Positions 26,053 to 35,229 of a stretch of 64,000 nt of DNA are shown here, in pieces. Location: NCBI RefSeq assembly GCF_019039215.1, contig NZ_JAHNZZ010000002.1:282247-346246 (forward strand). The letters are read 5' to 3'. The position numbers and the translations under genes are program-made. A model generated the notes under the pieces. That model saw nothing but the letters and a program-made list of their open reading frames with translations, ran no database searches and had not been told where the DNA came from. How positions within the stretch are numbered: the stretch's first letter is position 1; each line of letters starts with the position of its first letter. This DNA is from Bacillus sp. FJAT-29790. Its GTDB lineage: Bacteria; Bacillota; Bacilli; Bacillales; Cytobacillaceae.

Positions 26053-27228
26053 ATGAAACTATTGAATGAAGCGAAGCATTTAATTAAAGATAATATTCGT
26101 GATTACGGTATGTACATTGCTTTAATCGTTATTATGGTGACCTTCACCATTCTAACAGATGGTCTCTTTATGACTTCAAGAAATATAAGTAATTTACTAG
26201 ATTCTGCTGGGTATATTGCCGTTTTAGCAGTAGGTGTCATGCTCGTTATTGTCATTAGGCATATTGACTTATCTATAGGCTTCCTAGCCGGATTTCTGGG
26301 TGCGATTACAGCGATATTACTTATGCATGTAGGTTTGCCGATCTATATCGTCATCCCAATTATATTAATCCTTGGATTATTTGCTGGATCGATTACAGGT
26401 TTTCTAGTAGCCAAGATCGGAATTCCTGCTTTCGTTGCTACATTAGCTGGATGGCTGATTTATAGAGGGGCTATTCTTCTAGCAACAGAGAAGACAGGGA
26501 CGATTATCATTAATAATGATGCATTTAATGCGATAGGGAATGGATATATTCCAGCGCTCAATGTCATTAATGGTGTGCATCTATCAACATTGATCGTTGG
26601 AGCATTGGCGATTGTGTTCTACATTTACAGAACAATCTCTAACCGAAGAAATAAAGTAAAATACAATTTTGAAGTTGTATCGAAAGAAATTTTTATTATG
26701 CAGTTAATTTTTGTATCGGCTATTATTGCATATATTACATGGATTTTATCTAGTTATAACGGATTATCTTGGACAGTTATGATTATGCTTTTTGTTGTAA
26801 CAGTATACCACTTTATTACGACGAAGACAGTGGTTGGACGACATATTTATGCGGTAGGTAGTAACCCTGAGGCAGCACATCTAAGTGGGATTAATGTGAG
26901 TAAAATTACATTCCTCGTATTTGGTTCTATGGGGATGCTATCCGCGTTATCTGGTATTTTGTTTACCTCTCGATTACAATCGGCAACAACCACTGCTGGT
27001 ACTTTATTCGAACTTGATGCCATTGCAGCCGCATTCGTTGGTGGTGTATCCGCTGCAGGTGGAGTTGGTAAAGTAACGGGAGCTGTGATTGGTGCACTCG
27101 TTATGGCGACGTTAACAAATGGTATGAACTTGATGGGTGTAGGAATTGCACCTCAATATATCATCCGTGGTGGTGTTTTGGCCCTAGCGGTTATTTTTGA
27201 CGTATTCACTCGCAAACAAAGAGCGTAA
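26053..27228 (+). CDS. gguB: GguB-type sugar ABC transporter permease
   Basis: 391 residues with about ten hydrophobic segments, BPD_transp_2 (RbsC/XylH) type: NLLDSAGYIAVLAVGVMLVI, DLSIGFLAGFLGAI, GIPAFVATLAGWLIYRGAI, the loop GRHIYAVGSNPEAAHLSGIN, and the C-terminal AFVGGVSAAGGVGKVTGAVI. It starts 12 nt after the ATPase gene with AGGAGG. It forms the membrane channel of the importer served by the ChvE-like and perhaps the XylF-like lipoprotein. Confidence 0.9.
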   Translation: MKLLNEAKHLIKDNIRDYGMYIALIVIMVTFTILTDGLFMTSRNISNLLDSAGYIAVLAVGVMLVIVIRHIDLSIGFLAGFLGAITAILLMHVGLPIYIVIPIILILGLFAGSITGFLVAKIGIPAFVATLAGWLIYRGAILLATEKTGTIIINNDAFNAIGNGYIPALNVINGVHLSTLIVGALAIVFYIYRTISNRRNKVKYNFEVVSKEIFIMQLIFVSAIIAYITWILSSYNGLSWTVMIMLFVVTVYHFITTKTVVGRHIYAVGSNPEAAHLSGINVSKITFLVFGSMGMLSALSGILFTSRLQSATTTAGTLFELDAIAAAFVGGVSAAGGVGKVTGAVIGALVMATLTNGMNLMGVGIAPQYIIRGGVLALAVIFDVFTRKQRA

Positions 27229-27257
27229 AATCATGTATGAATTATGAATAATGGGAG

Positions 27258-27292
27258 AATGGCCAGCTACATTTAGTAGCTGGCCATTTATT
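27258..27292 (+). terminator. Terminator of the sugar transporter operon
   Basis: AATGGCCAGCTAC (27258-27270) pairs perfectly with GTAGCTGGCCATT (27276-27288); T-rich sequence follows. Confidence 0.85.
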
Positions 27293-27514
27293 TATAAATC
27301 AATATGTAAAGATCGAATTTTAGATAAGTTCCAACTTTGTGATTTTACCATACAGCTCGGTGATGTTAAAGGAATGCATGGATTTGACGGGATCATAGGT
27401 AGCGATTTTTTTCTAGCAAATAAATTAATTATCGACTTTGAAAATATGGAAGTACGAAATATCAAGGTTAAGGTAAACACTGCTACATCTTTGAAATCAG
27501 CCATCACCATCTAA
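27289..27514 (+). pseudogene. C-terminal remnant of a retropepsin-like aspartic protease gene
   Basis: An open frame encodes FQLCDFTIQLGDVKGMHGFD, then GIIGSDFFLANKLIIDFENM. The G-x-I/L-G-x-D-F-L...IDFEN pattern is the C-terminal half of bacterial retropepsin-like domains. The N-terminal half with the catalytic DTGA-type motif is absent; the frame extends back only into the preceding terminator. Read as a truncated relic. Confidence 0.55.
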
Positions 27515-27528
27515 GCCATGTTGCGTAT

Positions 27529-27580
27529 ATAGGCAACCCAATTAAAGGAAGTCAACTAACTCCTTGGGCCTTGCCTTTTA
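27529..27580 (+). terminator. Possible terminator after the protease remnant
   Basis: GGCAACCCAA pairs with TTGGGCCTTGCC (bulged) around a 22-nt loop, then TTTTATAT. Imperfect. Confidence 0.4.
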
Positions 27581-27700
27581 TATAAACTTAAGATGATTGA
27601 ATATTTTACCATATTCTTGTACGATAATAGAGAGGAAAATTGAAAGCGAACAAATGTGTGATATAAGAAAAAGTTTTTCATAAAAGTCAGGAGGGTAAAT

Positions 27701-28096
27701 ATGGGAAGATTAATTCATTTCGAAATTCATGTAAATGATATGGAACGGGCAAAGCAGTTTTATGGAGAGGTATTCGGATGGTCATTTCAAGATTGGAGTG
27801 ATTATGCAGGAATGCCTTACTTTGGAGCAGTGACTGGTGATGAAAAGGAACCTGGAATCAATGGTGCTTTGATGCAGCGCCAAAGTGCCCCGCCAGAAAC
27901 AAATCAAGCTTTAAATTCATTCTGCTGTACAATGGGAGTGGAAAACTACGATTTAACGGAAACTAAAATTTTGGAGAATGGCGGCAAGGTCGCATTGGCC
28001 AAACATGCCCTGCCTGGAATGGCGTGGCAAGGATACTATTTGGATACTGAAGGGAATATATTTGGAATTCATCAACCAGATTTAAATGCAAAATAG
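27701..28096 (+). CDS. VOC family (glyoxalase/bleomycin resistance-like) protein
   Basis: 131 residues, two beta-alpha-beta-beta-beta modules: HFEIHVNDMERAKQFYGEVF at the N-terminus and GYYLDTEGNIFGIHQPD at the C-terminus, the hallmark vicinal-oxygen-chelate motifs. H7 and the C-terminal acidic/His residues are candidate metal ligands. Substrate unknown. Monocistronic; ATG follows CAGGAGGG. Confidence 0.85.
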   Translation: MGRLIHFEIHVNDMERAKQFYGEVFGWSFQDWSDYAGMPYFGAVTGDEKEPGINGALMQRQSAPPETNQALNSFCCTMGVENYDLTETKILENGGKVALAKHALPGMAWQGYYLDTEGNIFGIHQPDLNAK

Positions 28097-28114
28097 AATT
28101 CAGGAGAGATGAAT

Positions 28115-28186
28115 AAAAGCATTAATTCACATGAGGCGGTGCCCGAAGCCGATGAACACATCGATGGTTTCGGGCATAATGCTTTT
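28115..28186 (+). terminator. Long terminator after the VOC gene
   Basis: Outer arms AAAAGCATTA / TAATGCTTTT and inner arms TGCCCGAA / TTCGGGCA form a two-part hairpin ending in a T-rich run. Confidence 0.75.
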
Positions 28187-28457
28187 AAAATTTAAAGGAA
28201 GAGATTGTGAATGATGATGAAAATCTATACGAAACGATTTTTGATTCACACAAAGAAGGATTAGAAATGAACTGGAGGATAATTTTCAAATGATTCATAT
28301 TCTTTTTTCTAGGACAATTAGACCAACATCTGGGTGACTCATTTTTAGATTAGCGGCTTAGAATGCTAATAGATGCGGGGATATTTGAGTCCGAAGGAAG
28401 TCTTAAGGCCATGCGATTTTATAGTGATTGAAATAATGATGCTTAGGCGGGAATATA
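28187..28457 (+). other. Spacer with a 28-codon ORF of doubtful status
   Basis: GTG at 28207 after AAAGGAAGA opens 28 codons ending 28293 (VNDDENLYETIFDSHKEGLE, then MNWRIIFK), possibly the start of a lost gene. Nothing else recognisable in this stretch. Confidence 0.3.
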
Positions 28458-28901
28458 GTGAGAACAGTAATTTTAGTTTTATCAATCTTAGGAATGACTC
28501 TTTTAACAGGTTGTCAAACACAAACAGTAGAAACGATAGAAACAATGGTTCTTTTAGATGAAAAGATTTCAGAAATGAAAATTTCAAAATCAAACGGATT
28601 TGGCGGAATGAATGAAGACATTATCCAATCCTTTACCGATGCCGAATCAATTAATACGTTTAAAAATGCGATAATAACCTCCCAAAAACAAATGGGAAAA
28701 GTCGATGTTTCTGAACCAGAATATGATGTGATGGTCAAATATACATCAGCAGATGGCCAATTACCAACACACGGAATTCATTTGTGGCTGGGAAAGGAAA
28801 ATGAAAAAAGTATGTTCATGTACATCGGGGATGATGAAGTTTATCTTACCTCGGCAATAAATACCCAGAAATTAAGAGAGTTAATACAATCTGGTAATTG
28901 A
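28458..28901 (+). CDS. Small hypothetical lipoprotein
   Basis: 147 residues. Signal peptide with lipobox LLTGC (C19), then a soluble domain (IQSFTDAESINTFKNAI; YDVMVKYTSADG; MFMYIGDDEVYLTSA) with the alternating layout of small secreted Bacillus proteins that respond to no known ligand. Start GTG 28458 after AGGCGGG. No named family. Confidence 0.65.
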   Translation: MRTVILVLSILGMTLLTGCQTQTVETIETMVLLDEKISEMKISKSNGFGGMNEDIIQSFTDAESINTFKNAIITSQKQMGKVDVSEPEYDVMVKYTSADGQLPTHGIHLWLGKENEKSMFMYIGDDEVYLTSAINTQKLRELIQSGN

Positions 28902-29660
28902 AAGCTATAATTTTTACTTGAATAACTCCCCTGGTTTTTCCAATTCCCCTTTTTTGGAGGCGTTTCTATGGATAAAAAAACAAAATTGATTGAAAATTTC
29001 GATATAAAACGTCGAGCTGGGTGCAAACACCTGCTAATATTAGAAAACTTGGCGGGGCTATCTTTTGTGATCGTCGCTATGACACTGTCTTTGTGTACCA
29101 CAATGGAGCAGAATCCTACTATGCTTCAAGGGGTTTTCGTGGCTCGCTAAGGGTCTAAATTTTGGTGTGCTAAGCGCCCGATGATGGGACTTATGTGGAA
29201 TATACCTCAAGGGGATCGATTTCACTGTAAGGTCATATGATTAATACTCCATTGTTATTTTGTATAAGTGTTATGTGATATCGCATTTAGACGCAGTCAC
29301 GAAGCTTGCGTTGTTATAGCAACGGTATGGAAGATCAATTCCTTTGTCCGTTTGTAGATACGAATACTGAAAGAGGAATTCTTGAGTTCTCTAAATCACA
29401 ATTTGCGAAGCTCCATCTGAAAAGGATGGGCTTTTTCTTTTTTGATTAGCTTGTGGAATATTTTGGTGAAACAAGAAAATCCAGGTTATGCCTGGAACCG
29501 TTGCCGATTTATGGATACATAATATATTTAATAATAAAGATAATAATCCCATAAATGAATTGGACCCAATTCTGAGATTTAAAACCCTGCAGAGCAAATG
29601 TTCTTACATTCCAATCAATCGTAAATTTGAAATTTTAATTTTAGGGGGATATACATACAT
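28902..29660 (+). other. Spacer with a weak ORF, decayed sequence and a terminator
   Basis: A 60-codon frame at 28968-29150 (starts MDKKTKLIENFDIKRRAG after GGAGG) contains one hydrophobic stretch but matches nothing I know; an overlapping frame reads longer into YHNGAESYYASRGF before a stop at about 29155, which suggests a frameshifted relic. The rest up to 29400 has short broken frames only. A terminator is at 29409-29443. From 29450 to 29660 I see nothing except the AGGGGG site of the next gene. Confidence 0.35.
29409..29443 (+). terminator. Terminator downstream of decayed region
   Basis: AGCTCCATC pairs with GATGGGCT around a short loop, followed by TTTTCTTTTTT. Confidence 0.75.
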
Positions 29661-30953
29661 ATGTCTTCAGAACAAAATGAACAAAAACTCAGTCCCTTTA
29701 GATGGGTAGTTTGGGGAACTCTCATAGCTGTTTATCTTACAGTATTCTTTCATAGGGTTTCAGTTGGGGTTATCACAGGTGATCTAGAGGAAACATTTGG
29801 AATGAGTGCCACGCAAATCGCAAATTTAGGTGCTATGTACTTTTATGCATATACTGTCATGCAAATCCCAACAGGTATTTTGGCTGATCATTTAGGTCCT
29901 AAGAAAACAGTAATAATGGGTTCCATAGTTGCAGCTATTGGTTCCATAACCTTCTCGATGGCTGGCAGTATTTCAATCGCGTATTTCGGCAGACTTCTAG
30001 TTGGTATTGGTGTATCCGTTGTATTCCTATCCGTACTAAAGATTCAGGCTAACTGGTTTCCAGCTAAGAACTTTGCTTCAATGAGTGGACTTACAAGTTT
30101 TACAGGTACGATGGGAGGTGTTTTGGCGCAGGCGCCTCTTATAGCAATGGTTGGTCTTATAGGATGGAGAGGTTCTTTTCTTGCTATAGGTATCATTACA
30201 ATTGTTTTTGCAATTCTAGTTGGGATCCTTGTTAAAAACACACCTACTGAGAAGGGATTGCCAGAGGTTAATCCCCAACAAACTCAGCCAATTGAAGAAA
30301 AAACTAGCATTATGTCCCAATTATTAGGTATTGTTAAAAATCCCAGAATTTGGTTTCCTGCCCTTGCATTTGGGGGAATAAATGGAGGTTTCATGCTCTT
30401 TGCAGGAACATTTGGGGTTTCATACATTGTGACTGTATATGGTTTAAGTAAAACCATTGCAGCCAACTATATTTCAATATTACTAATAGTTGGAGGAATT
30501 GCATGTTTGATTATTGGTAAAGTATCGGACTCCTTAAAGAGAAGAAAATTACCTATGGTAATTCTTTCAGTTCTTGCAGTTGTTGCATGGGGAATTTTAA
30601 TTTTCGCAAACCCGCCTGTATGGTTTATTCCTGTATTTGTAACATTAATAGGTGTTTCGGGATCCTTAGGAGTTGTATGTTGGTCTGTAGGTAAAGAAGT
30701 GAGTGATCCAAAGCTTGCTGGAATGTCAATGTCCATAGTAAATGTATGCGGATTCTTTTTTGCGGCACTTCTTCCAGTTATATGTGGAAAATTAATTGAT
30801 ACGAATATAGCAGCTGGACTCACTCCTGCTATGGCTTATCCAAAAGCTTTCAGTGTTCCTACAATTGCTTCCATTCTTGCCTTAGGTTTTGCACTATTTT
30901 CAACTGAAACGAAGTGTGAAAATGTTTATACAAAAAAGGATAAAAATGCTTAG
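29661..30953 (+). CDS. MFS transporter, anion:cation symporter-like
   Basis: 430 residues with twelve predicted membrane segments. The loop 2-3 motif is ADHLGPKKTVIMGS, and an N-terminal FHRVSVGV segment resembles ACS-family members (sugar acid and glycerol phosphate transporters, YybO/LgoT type). Substrate cannot be told. Start ATG follows AGGGGGATATACATAC. It stands alone, with no neighbouring catabolic gene as a clue. Confidence 0.8.
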   Translation: MSSEQNEQKLSPFRWVVWGTLIAVYLTVFFHRVSVGVITGDLEETFGMSATQIANLGAMYFYAYTVMQIPTGILADHLGPKKTVIMGSIVAAIGSITFSMAGSISIAYFGRLLVGIGVSVVFLSVLKIQANWFPAKNFASMSGLTSFTGTMGGVLAQAPLIAMVGLIGWRGSFLAIGIITIVFAILVGILVKNTPTEKGLPEVNPQQTQPIEEKTSIMSQLLGIVKNPRIWFPALAFGGINGGFMLFAGTFGVSYIVTVYGLSKTIAANYISILLIVGGIACLIIGKVSDSLKRRKLPMVILSVLAVVAWGILIFANPPVWFIPVFVTLIGVSGSLGVVCWSVGKEVSDPKLAGMSMSIVNVCGFFFAALLPVICGKLIDTNIAAGLTPAMAYPKAFSVPTIASILALGFALFSTETKCENVYTKKDKNA

Positions 30954-31078
30954 GGGTATTTTAAAGTAATCCCGATGGAAGAAAGAAAACTAAGCCAAGA
31001 AAAGATCAATAATCGGCTTAAGCAAGCAATTTGCGGTTATAATTACGCGACATTTGTATAAGAAGATATGGGGAGGAC

Positions 31079-31101
31079 GTGGGACAGGCTCCTTGTCCCA
31101 C
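31079..31101. other. Short hairpin after the MFS gene
   Basis: GTGGGACA pairs with TGTCCCAC around 7 nt; no T run, so a terminator role is doubtful. Confidence 0.4.
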
Positions 31102-31203
31102 AAACTACTCCTGATACTAGGTTAATAAAAATTTAAAAATTCACGTTATTTGAAAAACGGTAGAGACCTAGAGTAGAATAATAGGAAGGGAGAGTGATAA
31201 CAA

Positions 31204-32199
31204 ATGAAAGCACAGGTGATTAAAAGATTTGGAGATCCATCTGTTTTCGAGATTGCTGAGGTTCCTAAGCCTGAAGCAATTCCCGGGCATGTTATTATTC
31301 AAGTAAAAGCAACAAGTGTAAATCCGATTGATACAAAGATTCGTGGCGGAGTGGTGCCAGCAGTTGCACCAGAGTTTCCGGCCGTGTTACATGCCGATGT
31401 AGCAGGAGTTGTTGTGGAGGTCGGAGAAGATGTAACAGAGTTCAAGATAGGTGATGAAGTTTTTGGCTGCGCTGGTGGTGTTAAAGGAACAGGCGGTGCT
31501 CTTGCTGAATATATGCTTGCGGATGTGAAGCTTCTAGCTCCTAAGCCAAAAAATGCAACGATGGCACAAGCGGCGGCTCTTCCTCTCGTAACCATTACTG
31601 CATGGGAGTCACTTTATAACCGCGCAAATGTTCAAAAGGGACAAACAGTACTTATTCACGGTGCTACAGGCGGAGTAGGACATGTTGCTATTCAACTAGC
31701 AAAGCTAGCTGGTGCAAAAGTATTCACTACTGCTTCATCTGAGGAAAAATTACGCATTGGAAAGCATTTGGGTGCAGATGTGGCCATTAATTATCGAGAA
31801 CAGTCAGTGGAGGAGTACGTAAAGGAACATACAGATGGCGAAGGGTTTGACATTGTGTTTGATACGGTCGGTGGCGAAAACCTCGATCGATCTTTCCAAG
31901 CTGCTGCCACTTACGGAACTGTATTAGCAATCGCGACACGCTCAACGCATGATTTGTCACCTCTACATGCTAAGGCACTATCCTTACATATTACCTTCAT
32001 GATTTTAAAAATTTTGAATAAGGCAAAAAGGCAGGAATATGGGAACATATTACGAGAAGTAACGAAGCTTGTAGAGGAAGGGAAACTTCAGCCGTTAGTA
32101 GATGAAAGGGTTTTCGATTTTGATCAAATTAATGAAGCACATACTTTATTGGAATCCAATAAAGTAATTGGAAAGGTCGTATTGACAAATGAATGGTAA
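31204..32199 (+). CDS. NADP-dependent quinone oxidoreductase-like MDR protein
   Basis: 331 residues, medium-chain dehydrogenase/reductase fold. GroES-like domain about 1-125 without the zinc-ligand cysteines, then a Rossmann domain with GATGGVGHVAIQLAKLAGAK. The TSVNPIDTKIRGG segment is typical of zeta-crystallin/QOR proteins. Probably reduces quinones or enones with NADPH. ATG follows AAGGGAGAGTGATAACAA. Monocistronic, ending at a strong terminator. Confidence 0.85.
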   Translation: MKAQVIKRFGDPSVFEIAEVPKPEAIPGHVIIQVKATSVNPIDTKIRGGVVPAVAPEFPAVLHADVAGVVVEVGEDVTEFKIGDEVFGCAGGVKGTGGALAEYMLADVKLLAPKPKNATMAQAAALPLVTITAWESLYNRANVQKGQTVLIHGATGGVGHVAIQLAKLAGAKVFTTASSEEKLRIGKHLGADVAINYREQSVEEYVKEHTDGEGFDIVFDTVGGENLDRSFQAAATYGTVLAIATRSTHDLSPLHAKALSLHITFMILKILNKAKRQEYGNILREVTKLVEEGKLQPLVDERVFDFDQINEAHTLLESNKVIGKVVLTNEW

Positions 32200-32223
32200 G
32201 TAGTGGGGAACGGGCCCCTTCAT

Positions 32224-32267
32224 GAGTAGAGACGAATGTATTATTGATTCGTCTCTACTCTTTTTTT
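32224..32267 (+). terminator. Terminator after the quinone oxidoreductase gene
   Basis: GAGTAGAGACGAAT (32224-32237) pairs perfectly with ATTCGTCTCTACTC (32247-32260); seven T residues follow. Confidence 0.95.
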
Positions 32268-32530
32268 GTGGTAATACCCTAAGGTTGAATGGATCCCAAA
32301 TTATAACACCATCATTTTTCTAATGGTATTCCATATCTTGACTTATGGAAACAGGAATAGAGAAATCTGGATTTGAAAAATATTAAAAAAGTGGTATATA
32401 TATATAGAAGAAAAATGGCTTAAATTAGTTTGTAAGGAATTTCTTCGTTAAGACCTCATGGGAGTTCTTAAATAGGACAAAAGATGATAAAGCGGCTATG
32501 TAAATAGGTATGTTATAGGAGGACTTTTGA

Positions 32531-33025
32531 TTGGAAAATAATGATATATTAATTAGATTAAGATATGCTCTAGATATCAAAAATACAGATATGGTAGAGA
32601 TTTTTAAACTTGGTGGCATTGAAGTAACAAAAGCTGAAGTGCTGGAGATGCTCACAAAACAAGATGATATTAACGAAAATGAAGAGCACTTAAAATGCAA
32701 TAATATGATGTTAGAGTCATTTTTAAATGGCTTTATTATTTTTAAAAGAGGAAAACAAGATCCAAAACCAGGACAACCTAATAGCTCCGAACCGTCTTTA
32801 AAGAATACTGAAAGTGTTAATAATCTTCTACTAAAGAAATTAAAAATAGCATTAACATTAACAAGTGAAGATATGCTTGATATCTTAGAAGATGCAGGAG
32901 TTAGGATAACAAAGGGAGAATTAAGCGCTTTATTAAGAAAAAAAGGTCATAAAAATTATAAAGAATGCCTGGATAGATTCGCTAGGAATTTCTTAAAAGG
33001 ATTAGCTATAAAATATAGGGGATAA
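32531..33025 (+). CDS. DUF1456 (YehS-like) protein
   Basis: 164 residues built of two related helical repeats (ILIRLRYALDIKNTDMVEIF and LKKLKIALTLTSEDMLDIL, each followed by a K-x-E-L/V-x-x-L/M-L-x-K segment), the DUF1456 pattern of E. coli YehS. Function unknown. Start TTG 32531 after a strong ATAGGAGGA. Confidence 0.85.
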   Translation: MENNDILIRLRYALDIKNTDMVEIFKLGGIEVTKAEVLEMLTKQDDINENEEHLKCNNMMLESFLNGFIIFKRGKQDPKPGQPNSSEPSLKNTESVNNLLLKKLKIALTLTSEDMLDILEDAGVRITKGELSALLRKKGHKNYKECLDRFARNFLKGLAIKYRG

Positions 33026-33055
33026 AAATAGTAAAGGATCCCTACAGGTGATGAA

Positions 33056-33763
33056 ATGATACATACCTATTCAAGTGAGACAATACGTTTTGAGATAAAG
33101 TACAAAAAGCGAACATCCATGGGCATTTATGTAGATATCTATGGGAATGTTGAAGTCCAGGCTCCGAAAGGGACACCTGATGAAAGTGTGCTTCAATTAT
33201 TAGAGGGAAAATGGGATTGGATTCAGGAAAAATCAAAAGAAATGAAGGATAGAATGCTTGGGCCAAAGGAGAAGGTCTATGACCATGATGAGAGCTTTCT
33301 TTATTTAGGACATACCTATCCCATACAGATTTCACAAGATATAAATATCAAGCAAGACCATGTAGTGTTTGACGGAAATAAGTTATATATATATGTGAAG
33401 CAACTTGAGGATGAAAAAATTAAACAAGCTTTAAAACGGTTTTATTATCAGCAGTGTAAAAAGTTAGTTGAGAAGAGTATCCAGTCCTTTCAAAGCAATT
33501 TTAAAACAAAACCACGTTCTATTCGAATTTCTGATAGTAAAAGTACATGGGGAACCTGTGATTCAAAACTGCAGTTAACTTTTAATTGGAGGCTGTCAAT
33601 GGCACCACTTGAGGTGATTGACTATGTAGTCGTTCACGAAATGTGCCACATGGTCCATTTGAATCACGACCGATCCTTTTGGCGCCTTGTTGGAAAAATA
33701 ATACCCGATTATAAGGAACAGGAAAACTGGTTAGCATTATCCAGTTGGAAAATGACTATATAG
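33056..33763 (+). CDS. YgjP-type M48-like metallopeptidase
   Basis: 235 residues. Zinc site H194-E-M-C-H198 with a third ligand probably H204 in HLNHDRSFW. The segment STWGTCDSKLQLTFNWRL is diagnostic of the YgjP/DUF45 metal-dependent hydrolase family. No signal or membrane segment, so cytoplasmic. Physiological substrate unknown. It follows the DUF1456 gene by 30 nt in the same direction, with a weak AGGTGA site. Confidence 0.85.
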   Translation: MIHTYSSETIRFEIKYKKRTSMGIYVDIYGNVEVQAPKGTPDESVLQLLEGKWDWIQEKSKEMKDRMLGPKEKVYDHDESFLYLGHTYPIQISQDINIKQDHVVFDGNKLYIYVKQLEDEKIKQALKRFYYQQCKKLVEKSIQSFQSNFKTKPRSIRISDSKSTWGTCDSKLQLTFNWRLSMAPLEVIDYVVVHEMCHMVHLNHDRSFWRLVGKIIPDYKEQENWLALSSWKMTI

Positions 33764-33777
33764 CAGAATCATCCTAG

Positions 33778-33820
33778 AAAAGCAGTTGATATAGAAAAAA
33801 TCTATACCATCTGCTTTTTT
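33778..33820 (+). terminator. Terminator after the metallopeptidase gene
   Basis: AAAAGCAG-N-GATATAG pairs with CTATACCATCTGCTTTT with an internal loop; T run follows. Confidence 0.8.
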
Positions 33821-34013
33821 GTTTATAAAAATACCATTCTGGACCGATTTTCGATTAAAATAAACATTGCCGATTTTCACAAATTATAAATGTCCATATA
33901 CTTGTGTTTGATAATAAGTTATTAAGCATGATATAAGTGTAAAAGAAGTGGAACATTTGGCTTTATATTTTTTGACCGAGAGTTTGAAGTTGTATCCATA
34001 GTGAGAGGATTTG

Positions 34014-34985
34014 ATGTTTGAAATGATAGATAATTTTTGGCGTGATTTACCACGGCCATTTTTTGTACTTGCACCAATGGAAGATGTGACAGATGTTGTT
34101 TTTCGTCACGTAGTAAGTGAAGCCGGTCGACCGGATGTATTTTTCACAGAGTTTACAAACTCGGATAGCTATTGTCATCCAGAGGGCATGAAAAGTGTGC
34201 GTGGCCGTTTGATTTTTACAGAAGATGAACAGCCAATGGTGGCACATATTTGGGGGGATAATCCCGAATATTTCCGTCAAATGAGTATTGGCATGGCAGA
34301 GCTAGGATTTAAAGGCATCGATATTAATATGGGCTGCCCTGTACCGAATGTGGCATCGAGAGGGAAAGGTAGTGGCCTTATTCTGCGTCCAGACGTTGCG
34401 GCAGAACTTATTCAAGCAGCAAAAGCGGGTGGACTGCCTGTCAGCGTGAAAACACGACTTGGCTATAACGATGTAAATGAGTGGGAGGAGTGGCTAACGC
34501 ATATTTTAAAACAGGATATTGCGAACCTTTCTATTCATCTACGTACAAGAAAGGAAATGAGCCAAGTAGATGCGCATTGGGAGCTAATTCCGGAAATCAA
34601 AAAATTACGTGACCGTATCGCACCAAATACGCTACTAACAATCAATGGAGACATTCCTGACCGTCAAACTGGGCTGCAGCTTGCTGAACAATATGGTATT
34701 GATGGCGTTATGATCGGGCGAGGTATTTTTAAAAATCCTTTTGCTTTTGAAAAAGAGCCAAAAGAGCATAGCAGTAAAGAGTACCTTGATCTTTTAAGAC
34801 TGCAGCTTGATCTTCAAGATCAATATGCGGAAGCACTACCACGTTCAATTACAGGGCTTCATCGTTTTTTCAAAATTTATGTCAAAGGATTCCGTGGAGC
34901 TGGTGAATTAAGAAATCAATTGATGAACACGAAATCAACAGATGAAGTGCGTGCAATGCTTGATAACTTTGGAAAAGAATGTTGA
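34014..34985 (+). CDS. tRNA-dihydrouridine synthase
   Basis: 323 residues. TIM-barrel flavoenzyme with [35 protein letters not shown] (C108 in GCP), [28 protein letters not shown] and the FMN-phosphate motif [13 protein letters not shown]. Reduces specific uridines in tRNA. It is distinct in length from the longer DusB-type proteins; which tRNA position it modifies cannot be told. ATG 34014 is preferred (GAGAGGA 5 nt upstream) over a TTG 3 nt before it. Confidence 0.88.
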   Translation: MFEMIDNFWRDLPRPFFVLAPMEDVTDVVFRHVVSEAGRPDVFFTEFTNSDSYCHPEGMKSVRGRLIFTEDEQPMVAHIWGDNPEYFRQMSIGMAELGFKGIDINMGCPVPNVASRGKGSGLILRPDVAAELIQAAKAGGLPVSVKTRLGYNDVNEWEEWLTHILKQDIANLSIHLRTRKEMSQVDAHWELIPEIKKLRDRIAPNTLLTINGDIPDRQTGLQLAEQYGIDGVMIGRGIFKNPFAFEKEPKEHSSKEYLDLLRLQLDLQDQYAEALPRSITGLHRFFKIYVKGFRGAGELRNQLMNTKSTDEVRAMLDNFGKEC

Positions 34986-35229
34986 TGGGACGGAAAAGCA
35001 TGGAAAATCCCTGTCCTATCATGGGTTGGGAGAAACTATAACATTTTATCGCTGAACAAAAAGCGTAGCTCTATAAAAAACCTTTCCGAAATATAAATAT
35101 AAATATGAAAATCTAAATACTAGAAACAAAAAATACTTCAAAAGTAACTATTAAATAGTAGTCAGAATTGTTAATCTATTAATAACATCACGGGTCGGCT
35201 TCAATTTAATCCTATAGGAGGGAATAAAA

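Noticed and set aside
27251-27514. 87-residue ORF as an intact gene
   Set aside because: Its first third is the sugar operon terminator hairpin, there is no ribosome site, and the rest matches only the end of a retropepsin-like domain.
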